Origin: an uncultured Alistipes sp.
Lineage (GTDB): Bacteria > Bacteroidota > Bacteroidia > Bacteroidales > Rikenellaceae
Assembly: GCA_947364365.1 (NCBI GenBank)
Contig: CANASP010000007.1
Location: 46,921-110,920 of the forward strand
Length of the DNA stretch: 64,000 bases
Reading direction: 5' to 3'
Below the pieces are notes generated by a model. The model saw only the letters and a list, made by a program, of their open reading frames with translations. It had not been told where the DNA came from and did not search any database. The position numbers were made by a program, and so were the translations under genes. Positions 1 through 9,646 of the stretch are shown here, piece by piece. Each line of letters opens with the position of its first letter. Position 1 is the stretch's first letter.

Positions 1-440
1 ATTTGTTTGGCTACATCGTCAATTCTATTTTGGGTACTCATTATTCCAGTGTTGATATTATCAATATTATGGTTTAGATCCCTAACGGCATCTAATGCTT
101 TTTCCGACTTTTTCTTTGCTTGGTGATTTAATAAAATAGGAGTGGCAACGCCAAAAGCTCCCACAATTAAGGATATAATTCCAAGGGCCCAGTTGCGGGT
201 CTCGTGCGAATCTGTCAAAAAGATCATGTAATCTTCGCGGGTCTCTGCCATGCGAGCGGAGAGCATCTCCTGCGTCTCTGTAATTGTTTGGATATTACGA
301 GATAAGGCATCAATTACAGAGGCCAATGAATCCACTTCCTCAGAGAGTTTCGTAGTCTCACCGGGTCGAGTCTTTGTTGTAGCAGCTTCCGATACCATTG
401 TGATACACAGAGCCAATATAAGAATTAAAATGTTCTTCAT
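1..440 (-). CDS. Membrane-anchored coiled-coil protein downstream of hsdM (partial, C-terminus outside window)
   Basis: At least 146 codons, open at the window edge. Residues 1-19 form a signal peptide (MKN, hydrophobic ILILILALCITMV, then SEAA). Residues ~30-75 are a heptad-like helix rich in E, S, T and Q. A single membrane span lies at ~84-104 (WALGIISLIVGAFGVATPIL), and a second helical, Asn/Asp-rich segment follows to the edge. The start lies 10 bp after the hsdM stop, with a purine-rich spacer, so it is probably the third gene of the hsdS-hsdM transcript. No enzymatic motif is visible. It could be an unrelated passenger or an accessory to the restriction system. I do not recognise a named family. 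Confidence 0.75.
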   Translation of the reverse strand, partial: MKNILILILALCITMVSEAATTKTRPGETTKLSEEVDSLASVIDALSRNIQTITETQEMLSARMAETREDYMIFLTDSHETRNWALGIISLIVGAFGVATPILLNHQAKKKSEKALDAVRDLNHNIDNINTGIMSTQNRIDDVAKQ

Positions 441-450
441 TTTTACCTTT

Positions 451-1977
451 TTAATATCCCAACTCCTTCAGATAACCTTCCATTTTGACGTGCACCTCGG
501 CAAGCTCCTTTTCCAGTGCATCAATCTCCTGCTGCACGGCCGCGATGTCGATCTCGGGCTCCTCCTCGAAGGTGTCCACATAGCGAGGGATGTTAAGGTT
601 GTAGTCGTTGTCGGCAATTTCCTCGCGCCGGGCCACGTAGGCGTAGCGCTCCTCGACGACACCCTGTGCGAGTTCGCCCTTCGCAAAGCAGCGGTAGGTC
701 GTAACGATATGGTTGATATCCTCATCGCGCAGCCGGTTCTGGTTCTTGCCGTTCTCGAATTCGCGGCTGGCGTCAATGAAAAGCACGTTGGTCGTCGTCT
801 TGGCCTTATTGAAGATGGCGATGGCGGCCGGAATACCGGTTCCATAGAAGAGGTTGGCCGGAAGTCCGATGATGGCTTCGACGAGGTTCTCCTCGACGGT
901 CTGCTGACGAATTTTCCTCTCGCTGCCTCCGCGGAACAGCACGCCATGAGGAACGACGACGCCAACCTTGCCGTGTTCGTTGGCCACTTCGAGCATGTGG
1001 CAGATGAAGGCCCAGTCGCCCTTGCTCTTGGGCGGAATGCCGCGCCAGAAACGATTATAGGGGTCGTCGGCCGCCTCGTCGGCGCCCCACTTTTCGAGCG
1101 AGAAGGGCGGATTGGCCACGACGGTGTCGAACTTCATCAGTGCGTCACCCTCCTTAAACTTCGGATTGCGCAGCGTATCGCCCCAGCGGATGGTGGCACT
1201 GTCGAAGCTGTGGAGCAGCATGTTCATCATGGCCAGCGCCCAGGTGCTACCGTTGAGCTCCTGACCATAGAGCGAGAAGTTGTCGGAGCCTACTTCGCGG
1301 CCCGCCTTGATGAGCAGCGAACCCGAACCGCACGTCGGGTCGCAGATACGCGAACCGGGGGCGCTCTTGGTCAGCCGCGCCAACAGGGTAGAGACCTCCT
1401 TCGGCGTGAAGAACTCTCCGGCTTTCTTTCCGGCATCGCTGGCGAATTTCTCGATAAGGAACATGTAGGCATCGCCGATGACGTCGTTGTTCGCAAGGTG
1501 CGACTCGTCGAACTGCAGCCGCTCGTCCGAGAAGTCGATAAGCAGCTGTTTCAGTCGGGTGTTGCGCTCTTTTGTTTCGCCGAGGTTGCTGATATTGAAG
1601 CTGATGTTGCGGAAGATGCCACTGCCGTCCTCGCTGCTTAGCTTTTCGCGGTTGACAAATTCGAGGTCAGCCAGCGCAATATCAATCAGTTCGCCGATAT
1701 TAGACTCGTTGCGGTGCTCGAAGAGGTAGTCGAACGAACTCTTCTCGGGAACCTGGAACCGTTCGCGGCGCATGGCCCGCTGTGCACGCTCCGTGTCGCC
1801 ATCGTAGCGCTGGAGGTACTCCATGTATTTCGCCTTGCTGACGTCGCTGACGTACTTCAGAAACAGCATTGTAAGGATGTAGTCCTTGTACTGGTTGGGG
1901 TCGATAACACCCCGGAATGTATCGCAGGCTTGCCATACGACTTTGTTGATCTCTTCCTGTGTAACTTTACCATTCAT
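451..1977 (-). CDS. hsdM: Type I restriction-modification DNA methyltransferase subunit HsdM
   Basis: 508 aa, normal length for HsdM, the N6-adenine methylase subunit of type I restriction-modification complexes. An N-terminal helical domain (~8-150) is followed by the EFFTP signature (188-192), the SAM-binding motif DPTCGSGS (213-220) and the catalytic NPPF motif (289-292), all intact. The C-terminus is a long helix typical of contact with HsdS. It overlaps the end of hsdS by 11 bp, implying translational coupling. No hsdR is in the window; it may lie beyond the left edge or be absent, so whether this is a full restriction system or a methylase only cannot be decided here. Confidence 0.95.
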   Translation of the reverse strand: MNGKVTQEEINKVVWQACDTFRGVIDPNQYKDYILTMLFLKYVSDVSKAKYMEYLQRYDGDTERAQRAMRRERFQVPEKSSFDYLFEHRNESNIGELIDIALADLEFVNREKLSSEDGSGIFRNISFNISNLGETKERNTRLKQLLIDFSDERLQFDESHLANNDVIGDAYMFLIEKFASDAGKKAGEFFTPKEVSTLLARLTKSAPGSRICDPTCGSGSLLIKAGREVGSDNFSLYGQELNGSTWALAMMNMLLHSFDSATIRWGDTLRNPKFKEGDALMKFDTVVANPPFSLEKWGADEAADDPYNRFWRGIPPKSKGDWAFICHMLEVANEHGKVGVVVPHGVLFRGGSERKIRQQTVEENLVEAIIGLPANLFYGTGIPAAIAIFNKAKTTTNVLFIDASREFENGKNQNRLRDEDINHIVTTYRCFAKGELAQGVVEERYAYVARREEIADNDYNLNIPRYVDTFEEEPEIDIAAVQQEIDALEKELAEVHVKMEGYLKELGY

Positions 1978-2533
1978 TTTTATATGCTTTTTTTAGTTTA
2001 TAATCGATGAGTTGTCTGCGACGTTCGGCAATAGCCTTGTAGAGCGCCTGCTCCCGGTGTTGAAGACGGACAAGGGCAATGCAGGTTTGCTGTTGCCCCA
2101 GTGGGAGAAATGGGATCTCAAGTTCCCCGATATCCGTTTTGCTGAGCGATGCAATGGCCGAACCTTTAGCCTGTGCCGTAAGTAGTTGTCGTGTTGCCGG
2201 TATATTGAGGAATCCGCAAAGGTATTCGGGCAGGATGCGGGTCAAGTCGTTGATTCGGATAATCAGAAACGAGGGTGAGGCCACGCACGGCCCGAGTTGC
2301 GTCGGGGCGATGGCGCAGAAATTCTTGCCACCCTTGGCGGCGAGCAGCAGGTTACTTTCTGTCAACAGGTGGCGGGCAGCCTTGGAACTGACGGTGGTTG
2401 TTGGCCGGACGGTCGGACGAATGTTCCCTTCCTCGTCGAAATCGTTCACCTGAAGGTAGCAGGTGTCAGGCAAAGGGGCGCTTTTCAAGAATACTCCCGT
2501 CTGAATGGTGGCAATATCTTTCAGTTTTACCAT
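1967..2533 (-). CDS. hsdS: Single-TRD (half-length) type I specificity subunit HsdS
   Basis: 188 aa, about half the usual ~400 aa of HsdS, with one target-recognition domain (~1-150) and one conserved helix at the C-terminus (QREQALYKAIAERRRQLIDY-like region). It begins MVKLKDIATIQTGV, the classic start of a HsdS repeat. Such half subunits are known to dimerise and recognise palindromic bipartite sites, so it need not be a truncated relic. It is the first gene of the operon; its start is 23 bp from a good Bacteroidetes promoter, and its stop overlaps the hsdM start. Confidence 0.88.
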   Translation of the reverse strand: MVKLKDIATIQTGVFLKSAPLPDTCYLQVNDFDEEGNIRPTVRPTTTVSSKAARHLLTESNLLLAAKGGKNFCAIAPTQLGPCVASPSFLIIRINDLTRILPEYLCGFLNIPATRQLLTAQAKGSAIASLSKTDIGELEIPFLPLGQQQTCIALVRLQHREQALYKAIAERRRQLIDYKLKKAYKNEW

Positions 2534-2555
2534 TTTTCCTTCAATAGCTTCGCTA

Positions 2556-2586
2556 CAAAGGTATGTATTTTCACTGATTCGCCAAA
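2556..2586 (-). promoter_or_regulatory. Promoter of the hsdS-hsdM operon
   Basis: On the minus strand a perfect Bacteroidetes -7 element TACCTTTG (2563-2556) lies 19 bp downstream of a TTTG -33 element (2586-2583). The hsdS start codon follows at 2533. Confidence 0.7.
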
Positions 2587-2727
2587 TAATTCAAGAAAAT
2601 TTCACAATAGATTTTCTACAAAATTATCCTGTGGCCATTTTTTTCACATAGTGAAGAAGATTATTTACATCAGGTAAATTGAAACCGGCTCTTTACCTAT
2701 GTATTGACTTCTTGTGTGTTCTATTGA

Positions 2728-2967
2728 CTATTCGAATAGCATAAAGCAGACACCTTCTCCGATACGCCTCTTCCTCCTCATCTGGTCTTCGACCGTCCCA
2801 GCAAAGATCGGAGTCGGAGTTACCACCTCCGCCGCCGGATGACACTGCAACAGGATTTCCGCCAATTAGTTATCCGCGATAGAGAAGATCCGCTCCCGGA
2901 CAGACGGATCCGCCATCTGGTCGAGAAACTCCTGCATCAGTGCAGTCTGGTTCCCGCTGAAATCCAT
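2728..2967 (-). pseudogene. Small mobilization-operon gene remnant
   Basis: A 79-codon reading frame begins MDFSGNQTALMQEFLDQMAD and ends near 2728, interrupted by one in-frame TAA at 2866-2868. Its ATG overlaps the end of the relaxase frame. The helical N-terminus resembles short auxiliary genes at the end of Bacteroidales mobilization operons, but I do not recognise a family. Confidence 0.45.
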
Positions 2968-4231
2968 AACTGCACATTCTCCTGCTGCAGCCGTTTAAGT
3001 TCCTGATAATACACCAACGAATTTCGCTACACAGCCTGCTCCTGCTACTCGGTATCCTTTCGATACAATGCTTCAATCTGGCGGACAATCTTCACGAATC
3101 GGCTGGCGATAGACCGGCTCTGCTCGTCGAGCCATTTATCCACACTGAACATCAGAGGCTTGGTAATGATTCTCGCGGTTCGAAGTCTATCTGGTGGTTG
3201 CGGAACGGTTGAACAATCCGACCTGTCCGCTCCATATCCCGTGTCATTCTGTCTAGCGCCTGCTCTTTCGCTTGAAGTTTACCGGCCTTGTCTTCCAGCT
3301 TCGTCTGGTACTCGGAAATAAGTTTCAGAAGATCGGCTTTCCGAGCGTCGTATTTGTCGAGTGTTATTTTTCCGGATGCCAGTTTCTCTTCGACTTCATC
3401 GAGTTGCGATTTATAGTTTAAGATCTGTACTTCCAGCCTCCGTATCATAGACTGAAGCCCTTTGACTGCTTTCTCGGCCTGTCTTGCCTCGTGAGTCAAT
3501 CTGCGGATGTAGTCGCGTTTATTCAAATGGCTGACGTGCTGTCCCTCGATGCTGCCGCCGCGTTCCAGTCCGAATTTACTGCCGGCCTCCTCGTAGAGCG
3601 AGGTATGCATCTCCCGAAGGATCCAGCCGTACTCATCGCAGTTCGTCCCGAACTTCGCCGATCACATGACGCATTCGCGTCCGCTTTTTGCACGTTGTCC
3701 GACCGGAACGATCAAGGCATGAATATGCGGACTGCGCTCGTCGAGATGAACCTGAAAGCCGATGATATTCTCCTGCCCGTATCGTCGGATGCACCAGTCA
3801 TAGACGTCTTCCATTGTCCGATTTCCTGGCACTGCTGGAGGTGGCAGTTGTCCGCCCCTGTCCAGATTGACGGTCTGATCTCCGAATGCCATTTCGAGAG
3901 TGCAGTCTTGGTTGCCACCGAAGATAAATCTGGCACAACAGTTCGGCTGTATCTTGCTGTCGGCTTTGAACGGATGCCAACCCAGCTATGCGAGTCTGTC
4001 CATAAGCCGCACCTCAAGCGACTTTTGCTGATAGCCTAACAGATGAATCTTCCCGTCGGGCCCGATCTAGAAATTCAATCCCATCCGGCTCATGTCCTAA
4101 TGGTTGGTCGGGGCCTGATTCTTTCGCTCGGTCTTATCATCATCCCAGCGTCGTTCATTTTCATTGGCCTCCGCCGTGCCGAGTGACGTCCCGGCTTCGA
4201 CGTGCATAGCCTGCTTTATATCTGTATTCAT
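2937..4231 (-). pseudogene. MOBV-type relaxase/mobilization protein, inactivated
   Basis: One frame runs from MNTDIKQAMHVEAG (4231) to about 3152. It contains the MOBV metal-binding motif HLDERSPHIHALIVPV, followed by a long coiled coil (RQAEKAVKGLQSMIRRLEVQ and onward) typical of Pre/Mob relaxases. Four in-frame stops interrupt it: TAG at 4097, 4067 and 3986, and TGA at 3662. A frameshift near 3175-3185 moves the rest into another frame (MFSVDKWLDEQS), which holds two more TAGs (3045, 3027) before the likely natural stop at 2937. The motif order supports a mobilizable element; the gene cannot be functional under the standard code. The upstream ~45 codons could be a separate small gene. Confidence 0.75.
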
Positions 4232-4382
4232 AATCGTTGGTCTTTTGATAAATGGCTCTTGTTTGAGCTTGCTCACTACAGGTCGAAGTCTGCCGAATCC
4301 CGACGGGACTTTCTTGCCACCTGGCAAAAAGTCCATATTATGTTATGGACTTTCCCTGTAAACTCCCGAAACCTCCCTTAGA

Positions 4383-5407
4383 TTATTCAACCAGTTCCAG
4401 ATCCAGCTCGTCAATGAACAGTTGCAGAGCTGGATTGCGCCGTATCATCTGCTGGAGTACCTGACGTTGTGCCAGAACAGTCAAAAAAAGTCCGTTATGT
4501 CCAGACCGCAGCTGCGCCGTTCGTCGTTGACCAGACGCTCCAGCATATCGGATACAACCACCCGTTTGCTGATGTCGGCCAGCAGGGCAGATTTCTCCCG
4601 CCATCGCTCCGTTGCCCCAGATCGGGAATGAGAGTTACCTCTCTGTCCCGAAGAACAGACATCGCCTCCCGATTGAAGCTGCCATTCTTCCCGCCCATTG
4701 CTAGCCTAATGTAATCCGGCATGAAGTGGCACATGACGACGGCGGTCTTCTCGCTCTCAACCAGCATCACCGGTGCCGAGGTAGGGCGGTTCAGCAGGTG
4801 TTCGCCAAAGAGGCATTGCTGGAGACAGAAGTCCGGCAGATGCAATTCCGAATGTACCCAACCGACATATGCATGAGGCTCCTTTATCCGATGCCCGGCA
4901 ACGGGATCGTACAGCATGATTTTCCGGTCCGCACCTGTCCCTGCCGGTCCGTCTGCCAGAAGATGGACGCGCCGCCCCATTTGGACGAGGTGCCGATACG
5001 GTATAATCTGAACAGTCGCAGGTCTCCTCCTCGCCGAATGTCTGGCAGAGGTAATGATACAAAGGATTAAACTCAGAGTGCGACAAACTCTACCCGACCA
5101 TATCAGCCGAGATAAAAGAGAGACCGGGATGGGACGTTTTACGCTCGGCAGACCTTGGCAAGATGCGACGATCGGCTCTGCCGCTGTCCGGTTGAGATAG
5201 CACATCGGGATTGTCCCGGAAATACCCCCGCGGCGTATAATGATACCCGCTGGAGTTCTCGTGGTCGCATTTGCCCACCGTGTCCGGAAACCGGATGATG
5301 TCCTCTTCATCGACATAGCGGACGAAGCAGCGGTTTTTACTGCAATTGGGGCAACTGATCTTGCTCCCGTAACGGTATTTCTGGAGATGGAATCTGTACT
5401 CACTCAT
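4383..5407 (-). pseudogene. Toprim-like (DUF6371-type) mobile-element protein, frameshifted
   Basis: The start MSEYRFHLQKY at 5407 overlaps the end of the DUF3987 gene. An N-terminal zinc-ribbon follows (SCPNCSKNRCF and a later Cys/His pair). The product then changes frame at least twice. Pieces matching one protein include the KIMLYDPVAGHRIKEPHAYV region, the VMLVESEKTAVV toprim-like core, and a C-terminal helix ending DELDLELVE at 4383. In Bacteroidales mobile elements this gene sits between the DUF3987 gene and the relaxase, as here. A role in element replication is inference. Confidence 0.65.
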
Positions 5408-6473
5408 GGCCGCGCAGATTATCGTCGTTTGCACGCTGCACTTTTGCACTTTGACACATTGCCTCCCCTGTTTCTCCGTCCGAAAGTGCAATAGCGCAAT
5501 GTGCGGCCGGTTTGCCCGAACAGCGTTTGCGATACGTTCCGTGGTCGATCTTCTCCAAGAGGGGATTCGGCTGGCTGCACAACTACTTCAGCGCATAATA
5601 GGCCGAACACCTCGACAACTCGACCCGCTTCCCCGCGACGATCGCGTCGCCTGCCGTGAAGGTATCACCCAGCAGCGACAGCCTCGCCTCTTTGGACTCG
5701 CCGATATTGCTTGCGACAATCAGCTCCTGAATCCTTCGGTAGGTCTCCTCATAATAGCCGATCATCCGAATGGCCGCCTGTACGGATTCGATGTCTACGC
5801 ATTGCATACCGCCTCCGCGTCGGCCATATTCAGCACAGCACCCGCCGGATACAGGAGGTTCACTATCCTGTTCAACATCTCCCGCCACTGTCCGACCAGA
5901 TCCGGTTGCGCAATGGTGCCGTCGTTGCGTTTCCTGCCAGAAATCCTCCGGTCTTTCGGATAGACGAACAGAAAGCGGTCGAGCAGTCCGTTTGCCATGT
6001 ATTCGGCCCGGAAGATCTCCGGCAGCAGATTGGCCTACACCGAACCGATGACGTTGATGCACGGATTCTTGATAAGGATTAGCCGAGCTTCCGACTTGCA
6101 GATCACCTTCAACGGCTGGCCACACCTCGTTATACTTCTCGTACGTCCGGTCGTCGTGCTCGCGGATCGGTTTGTAAAGGAAACCCAGCAGCGGTGTCTT
6201 GCCGAGCCCCAGTCTGCCGACCAGCATCATGTAGATGGAGGGGCTGGTTTTCCATTCTCCCTTTATTCGAATCCTGCAGTAGTTTCCGATGGCCGTTGCC
6301 ACCGCCGACAGCAGGATCAAGGCTGTATATTCGACATTGAAGTTCTCGTAACGGGCTAAATTCAGAATGAGCACCCGAATCCTCGCCGGAAAGACCTCCA
6401 GCGGCAGGCCCGTTTCGGGAATACGCTCCACCTCCGAGCGAAGCATATTGGTCAGTTGCAGCCGGTCATACAT
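5400..6473 (-). pseudogene. DUF3987 primase/helicase-like mobile-element gene, disrupted
   Basis: It begins MYDRLQLTNMLRSEVERIP at 6473, overlapping the HTH gene by 8 bp. The N-terminal part has the DUF3987 features ARYENFNVEYTALILLSAVAT and a degenerate P-loop-like VGRLGLGKTPLLGFLY. A frameshift moves the middle (MANGLLDRFLFVYPKDRR) to another frame and back. An in-frame TAG (5583-5585) follows YYALK, with about 60 further codons to the natural stop at 5400. The family is found next to toprim genes in integrated Bacteroidales elements and is thought to help replication or mobilization. Confidence 0.7.
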
Positions 6474-6657
6474 GAGAACCTCCTTCCTGATCGGACAGCA
6501 TAATGCCGGAGGCAAATGCCTCGTAGTGGAAACGGCGCAGGAAGCGGTCGACACCCGCCTGCGTGTACCAGTATTTGTCGCCTTCGCGCGAGTAGCCGAG
6601 ATAGCCGTTGTCGCGCAGTTTTTTCAGATACTTCTCCTTGATATTTCGTTTTTTCAT
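6466..6657 (-). CDS. Small winged-helix/HTH-like protein of the mobile element
   Basis: 63 aa, intact. It starts MKKRNIKEKYLKKLRDNGYLG and continues with YSREGDKYWYTQAGVDRFLRRF, a helix-turn-helix-and-wing pattern as seen in small excisionase or regulatory proteins of such elements. Its ATG overlaps the stop of the 44-aa gene by 1 bp and its 3' end overlaps the DUF3987 start by 8 bp, so it belongs to one transcript. An upstream TTG is in frame, but ATG 6657 is preferred. The role as excisionase or regulator is inferred from position. Confidence 0.6.
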   Translation of the reverse strand: MKKRNIKEKYLKKLRDNGYLGYSREGDKYWYTQAGVDRFLRRFHYEAFASGIMLSDQEGGSHV

Positions 6658-6791
6658 CAAAGACTTGTTATCATAGAGACAGTGCCTTCCTGTGTCGGAG
6701 GCGACAGTTTCTCCTGTCTCTCTACTATGCTGAGGATCTTTTCAAGCAGTTTCCGGTCGCATAGTTTCTCTACATTCGTGTTCTTTGCCAT
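6657..6791 (-). CDS. Short helical protein, first gene of the element operon
   Basis: 44 aa, intact, starting MAKNTNVEKLCDRKLLEKIL. It is a charged helix followed by a Pro/Thr-rich tail. The stop overlaps the next ATG (TGATG), a strong coupling signal, which is the main reason to believe it. No known family recognised. Confidence 0.45.
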   Translation of the reverse strand: MAKNTNVEKLCDRKLLEKILSIVERQEKLSPPTQEGTVSMITSL

Positions 6792-7109
6792 ATATATCTC
6801 GGATTATGGCCGAACAGTCCTGATGCACACTCAGACTTTCAGCCTGGTTATGCGACATGGTGCGATTGTGCACATCGTATCAGAATCACAACACGAATGT
6901 ACAAAAAATTACAACTTATTTAGTTACAATATGTTATCCGATGCCATAAAGGGTGTCATGGAAAGTTATGATTCTGTCACAACTTCGTATGTAATCATCT
7001 GATTACTAACAATAAAAAGAGAAAATAAAATTGAAAAAAAACGAAGATTGCCAGATTGCACAGCAAAAATGCATGACAAGCCGGATGTAAAACTCGCCAA
7101 GCTCGAAGA
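6792..7109. other. AT-rich gene-free stretch inside the decayed element
   Basis: 318 bp with visibly higher AT content than the flanks and short A/T runs (for example around 6900-6930 and 7010-7045). I see no coding frame, hairpin terminator or clear promoter match. It probably holds the 5' regulatory region of the minus-strand element operon. Confidence 0.4.
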
Positions 7110-7580
7110 TCATACCCCTCGTTTTTTGTCAATCCTGAAATAACCTATCGATTTCTCCGGCATTGGTAGGTACTGGCATACCCCTTCTGTTCTGCCGGAA
7201 CTGTCCGATACCGGTCTATTCAACAGAGCTTTAAGCTCGGCATCTGGAAAGAGTCCGTTGCCGAACTCTCAGAAAGTCTTCTGTTCGTATTTGGAATATT
7301 CAGGAACATCGCCACAATATATTCGGCCACACATATAGGCAAGAAAAGCCTTTGTACCTTTCCAGCTATAATGGGAACCAACATCCTCCATATATCCGTC
7401 CTCAATGGCTTGGGCAAAGATCCTTCTTGCCAATTCCGTGTCAAGGCGAGGGGGGGGGTGAAGCTACTTTGTTGTGTTCAGAATTTGGAACTCCTTGTGC
7501 AAACTCAAACCCAATTGCCGCAATGTCTTGTCCCTTAATTCGCTTCTTTTTTTGATGCAAGTCCTCGGCTGCGTATATCA
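7110..7580 (-). pseudogene. Hypothetical mobile-element protein, broken
   Basis: A continuous frame reads LRDKTLRQLGLSLHKEF, then LARRIFAQAIEDGYMEDVG, SHYSWKGTKAFLAYMCGR and EFGNGLFPDAELKALLN, ending at 7110. It is interrupted by TAG (7464-7466) and TGA (7269-7271). A run of nine C on the coding strand (7450-7458) lies just after the TAG and is a likely slippage site. The GTKA...AYxCGRIYCGD pattern looks like a conserved uncharacterised Bacteroidales mobile-element family, but I cannot name it with confidence. Confidence 0.5.
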
Positions 7581-7583
7581 GCG

Positions 7584-7817
7584 TTATTGCAATCCTATGG
7601 CTGTACTGATTCCTACAATGACTGCCATACTGGTTTCTGTTCTCCAAGATGGACGGAGTATCCCTAAACCAAGAAGGATAAGGATACTTATAATGATGGT
7701 GAGCTCTACACCCCAGAACACTTTGCGATTATTGAGTTTGTATGTATAGGTTACGACCAACACTATGAAGAATCCTGCAATCAGGATGCATACGACTCTA
7801 AAAAGTAATAATATCAT
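7584..7817 (-). CDS. Short two-span membrane protein next to the integrase
   Basis: 77 aa with two hydrophobic segments (~1-23 and ~36-55) and a short C-terminal tail. It starts 24 bp after the integrase stop. It may be the N-terminal part of the broken hypothetical gene that follows, separated by a frameshift. No family recognised. Confidence 0.4.
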   Translation of the reverse strand: MILLLFRVVCILIAGFFIVLVVTYTYKLNNRKVFWGVELTIIISILILLGLGILRPSWRTETSMAVIVGISTAIGLQ

Positions 7818-7840
7818 ATTTCTTTATCTTTTCGTGGGGA

Positions 7841-9195
7841 TTATATAGTCAGGTTACTTAATTCTCCGCTCAGTTTTGCAATCTCCGCCGACAGCGTTTC
7901 AGGTAAGAACCTGTCATAGACCTTTTCAGTAACCTCCGTACTTCCATGACCGAGCAGACGGCTGACCACAGACATAGACAAGCCTTTATTCAACGCGAAG
8001 ACGGCAAATGTATGCCGCACCACATGCATTGACAGATTGAATGGCAATCCGACCTGTTCTCCTACAACCGCCAGCGACTGATTGATGCATTTTGTTGCAT
8101 TATTGCGGGACTTGTACAGTGCCTTTGCATCGTCAAGATCCAGATCATTCTTTACTAAGTTGAATACATATCAGGATCCTGCCCGTTCCTTCTGCCACCG
8201 GTGCAGAATATTCAAGGCAGGTTTTGTAAGAGGTATCACATGCCGCTTGTTCGTCTTAATCATGATCTTCCTCAGTTCCTTCTTCTCGAAATTGACATGG
8301 CCCCACTGCAATGTCATCACATCGACAACACGGAGTCCGCAGGCATGGAAGGCAAAGAAAAACATTTCCAAAAACTCCTTGCGGCGCGATTCGGTGCAGG
8401 CATGGTAATATTCCAGTAACGCAGACATTTGTCCCTTTGAAAGGTACTTGCCGTCAAATTCGTTGTCCTCGTCCGCAAAAGATATCTTTGAGGCTATACG
8501 CATATCCTGAATCCGCGCATTGACGGGCATGGTCTATCATTTTCATTTCGGAAGCATAAGCACATGCCTTCAAAATCGGAGTCAAAGCATGGTTAATTGT
8601 TGCATCGCTGTTCTGTTTTATCTCGCGGCGCCACTTGATGTATTCGTCAATCAGTTCAATCGATATTTCACCTACATAGATACTGTCCGGCTTGTATGTG
8701 CCGTTCTTCGTTGCACGGAGAAAAATACGGAAGATATTCATGCCGCTCTTTCCGTTCTCATAGCAGCTACGGCCAATCCTGTTTCGGGAATAGTCCGATT
8801 CGAGCCGATCTAAAACAAACTCAATAAAATCCTTCCCTTTGTCCTCCCGCGTAAGTGGTTTGTTGGCCAAAAAGTCAACGATTACCTATACTGTAATCTG
8901 ATCGGGATGCTTCTCCTGATATTCGGCCAGCAGGCCATCAATCTTGTCTGCACGGGCAATCAGCAGGCTGTTAATGCGGTTGACCTCCGAACCATAGCTC
9001 GCCCTCACGCCTCCGCGTCCCTTGTTGGCTTCTCGTTCCAGTCGCCCAGCCGGACAAAGATATCCAGCCCTTGCGTATCACCTGTCGGATCCAGGTATAT
9101 TCAAGTTGGACAAGATACTGTTTGGCAGGATCGATCTCACCCCGGATATGCAGGCGATAGCGTCCCAATGGATATAGTCGTTTAGGCCTTCCCAT
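7841..9195 (-). pseudogene. Tyrosine site-specific recombinase (integrase) of the decayed element
   Basis: It starts MGRPKRLYPLGRYRLHIRGE (9195), the arm-binding domain of Bacteroidales tyrosine recombinases. It then shows SAM-like core-binding (FVLDRLESDYSRNRIG region), the catalytic FFAFHACGLRVVDVMTLQW (first Arg box), RHTFAVFALNKG (HxxR box) and LLGHGSTEVTEKVY with the nucleophile Tyr. At least four frameshifts (near 9075, 9030, 8512 and 8172) and one in-frame TAG (8886-8888) separate these blocks. All catalytic blocks are still recognisable, so decay is fairly recent. The gene marks the right-hand end of the integrated element. Confidence 0.85.
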
Positions 9196-9362
9196 AGTGG
9201 AGGATATTTGAATTGGGAATACAGCTTGCGGCAATACTCACAAACCTCTGTAAAAGTAATAAATTGGGTCCAAACAGATCCCGATTTTTCCTCCAAAAAA
9301 CGTATTTTGTCCAAATAAACCGCGCCATTTGAAGCGGTCAAACGCCACTATCCAAACAAACT

Positions 9363-9398
9363 AAATCCCTGCTAATCTATATGATTAACAGGGATTTA
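9363..9398 (-). terminator. Hairpin after the DUF2795 gene / at the edge of the element
   Basis: An imperfect inverted repeat with arms AAATCCCTG and CAGGGATTT and extended AATC/GATT pairing lies 27 bp past the DUF2795 stop. The T-rich tail on the minus strand is weak. It may be a terminator; it also sits at the junction with the integrated element. Confidence 0.5.
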
Positions 9399-9424
9399 AT
9401 AATTATTTCGCGCTTAAAAACGCG

Positions 9425-9646
9425 TCAATACTCCTCCTCGTTGAAGAAGAAATCGTCCTTGGAGGGGTAGTCGGGCCAGATATCTTCGATCGACTCGTAG
9501 ATGTCGCCTTCGTCTTCGATCTCCTGCAGGTTTTCGAGCACTTCGAGCGGCGCACCCGAGCGTACCGCATAATCGATCAGCTCATCTTTGGTCGCAGGCC
9601 AGGGAGCGTCTTCGAGCTTCGAGGCCAATTCAAGTGTCCAGTACAT
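9425..9646 (-). CDS. DUF2795 domain-containing protein
   Basis: 73 aa, acidic, starting MYWTLELASKLEDAPWPATK. The DUF2795 core (TKDELIDYAVRSGAPLEVLE) covers residues ~19-45, and a very acidic tail ends FFFNEEEY. This short family is broadly conserved in Bacteroidales as a single-copy gene of unknown function. Length and sequence look normal. Confidence 0.85.
   Translation of the reverse strand: MYWTLELASKLEDAPWPATKDELIDYAVRSGAPLEVLENLQEIEDEGDIYESIEDIWPDYPSKDDFFFNEEEY

Noticed and set aside
2937-4231. Translational recoding of TAG as glutamine in the relaxase
   Set aside because: TGA and TAA also interrupt the same element, and frameshifts in the integrase, toprim and DUF3987 genes show general decay. 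Kept only as a minor alternative in a finding.
7450-7458. C9 homopolymer as an active phase-variation tract
   Set aside because: The frame around it has in-frame TAG and TGA stops, so length changes would not restore a gene.
9363-9398. Attachment site of the integrated element
   Set aside because: The palindrome sits near the integrase, but I find no matching direct repeat near the other end (~2600-2730), so an att assignment is unsupported.
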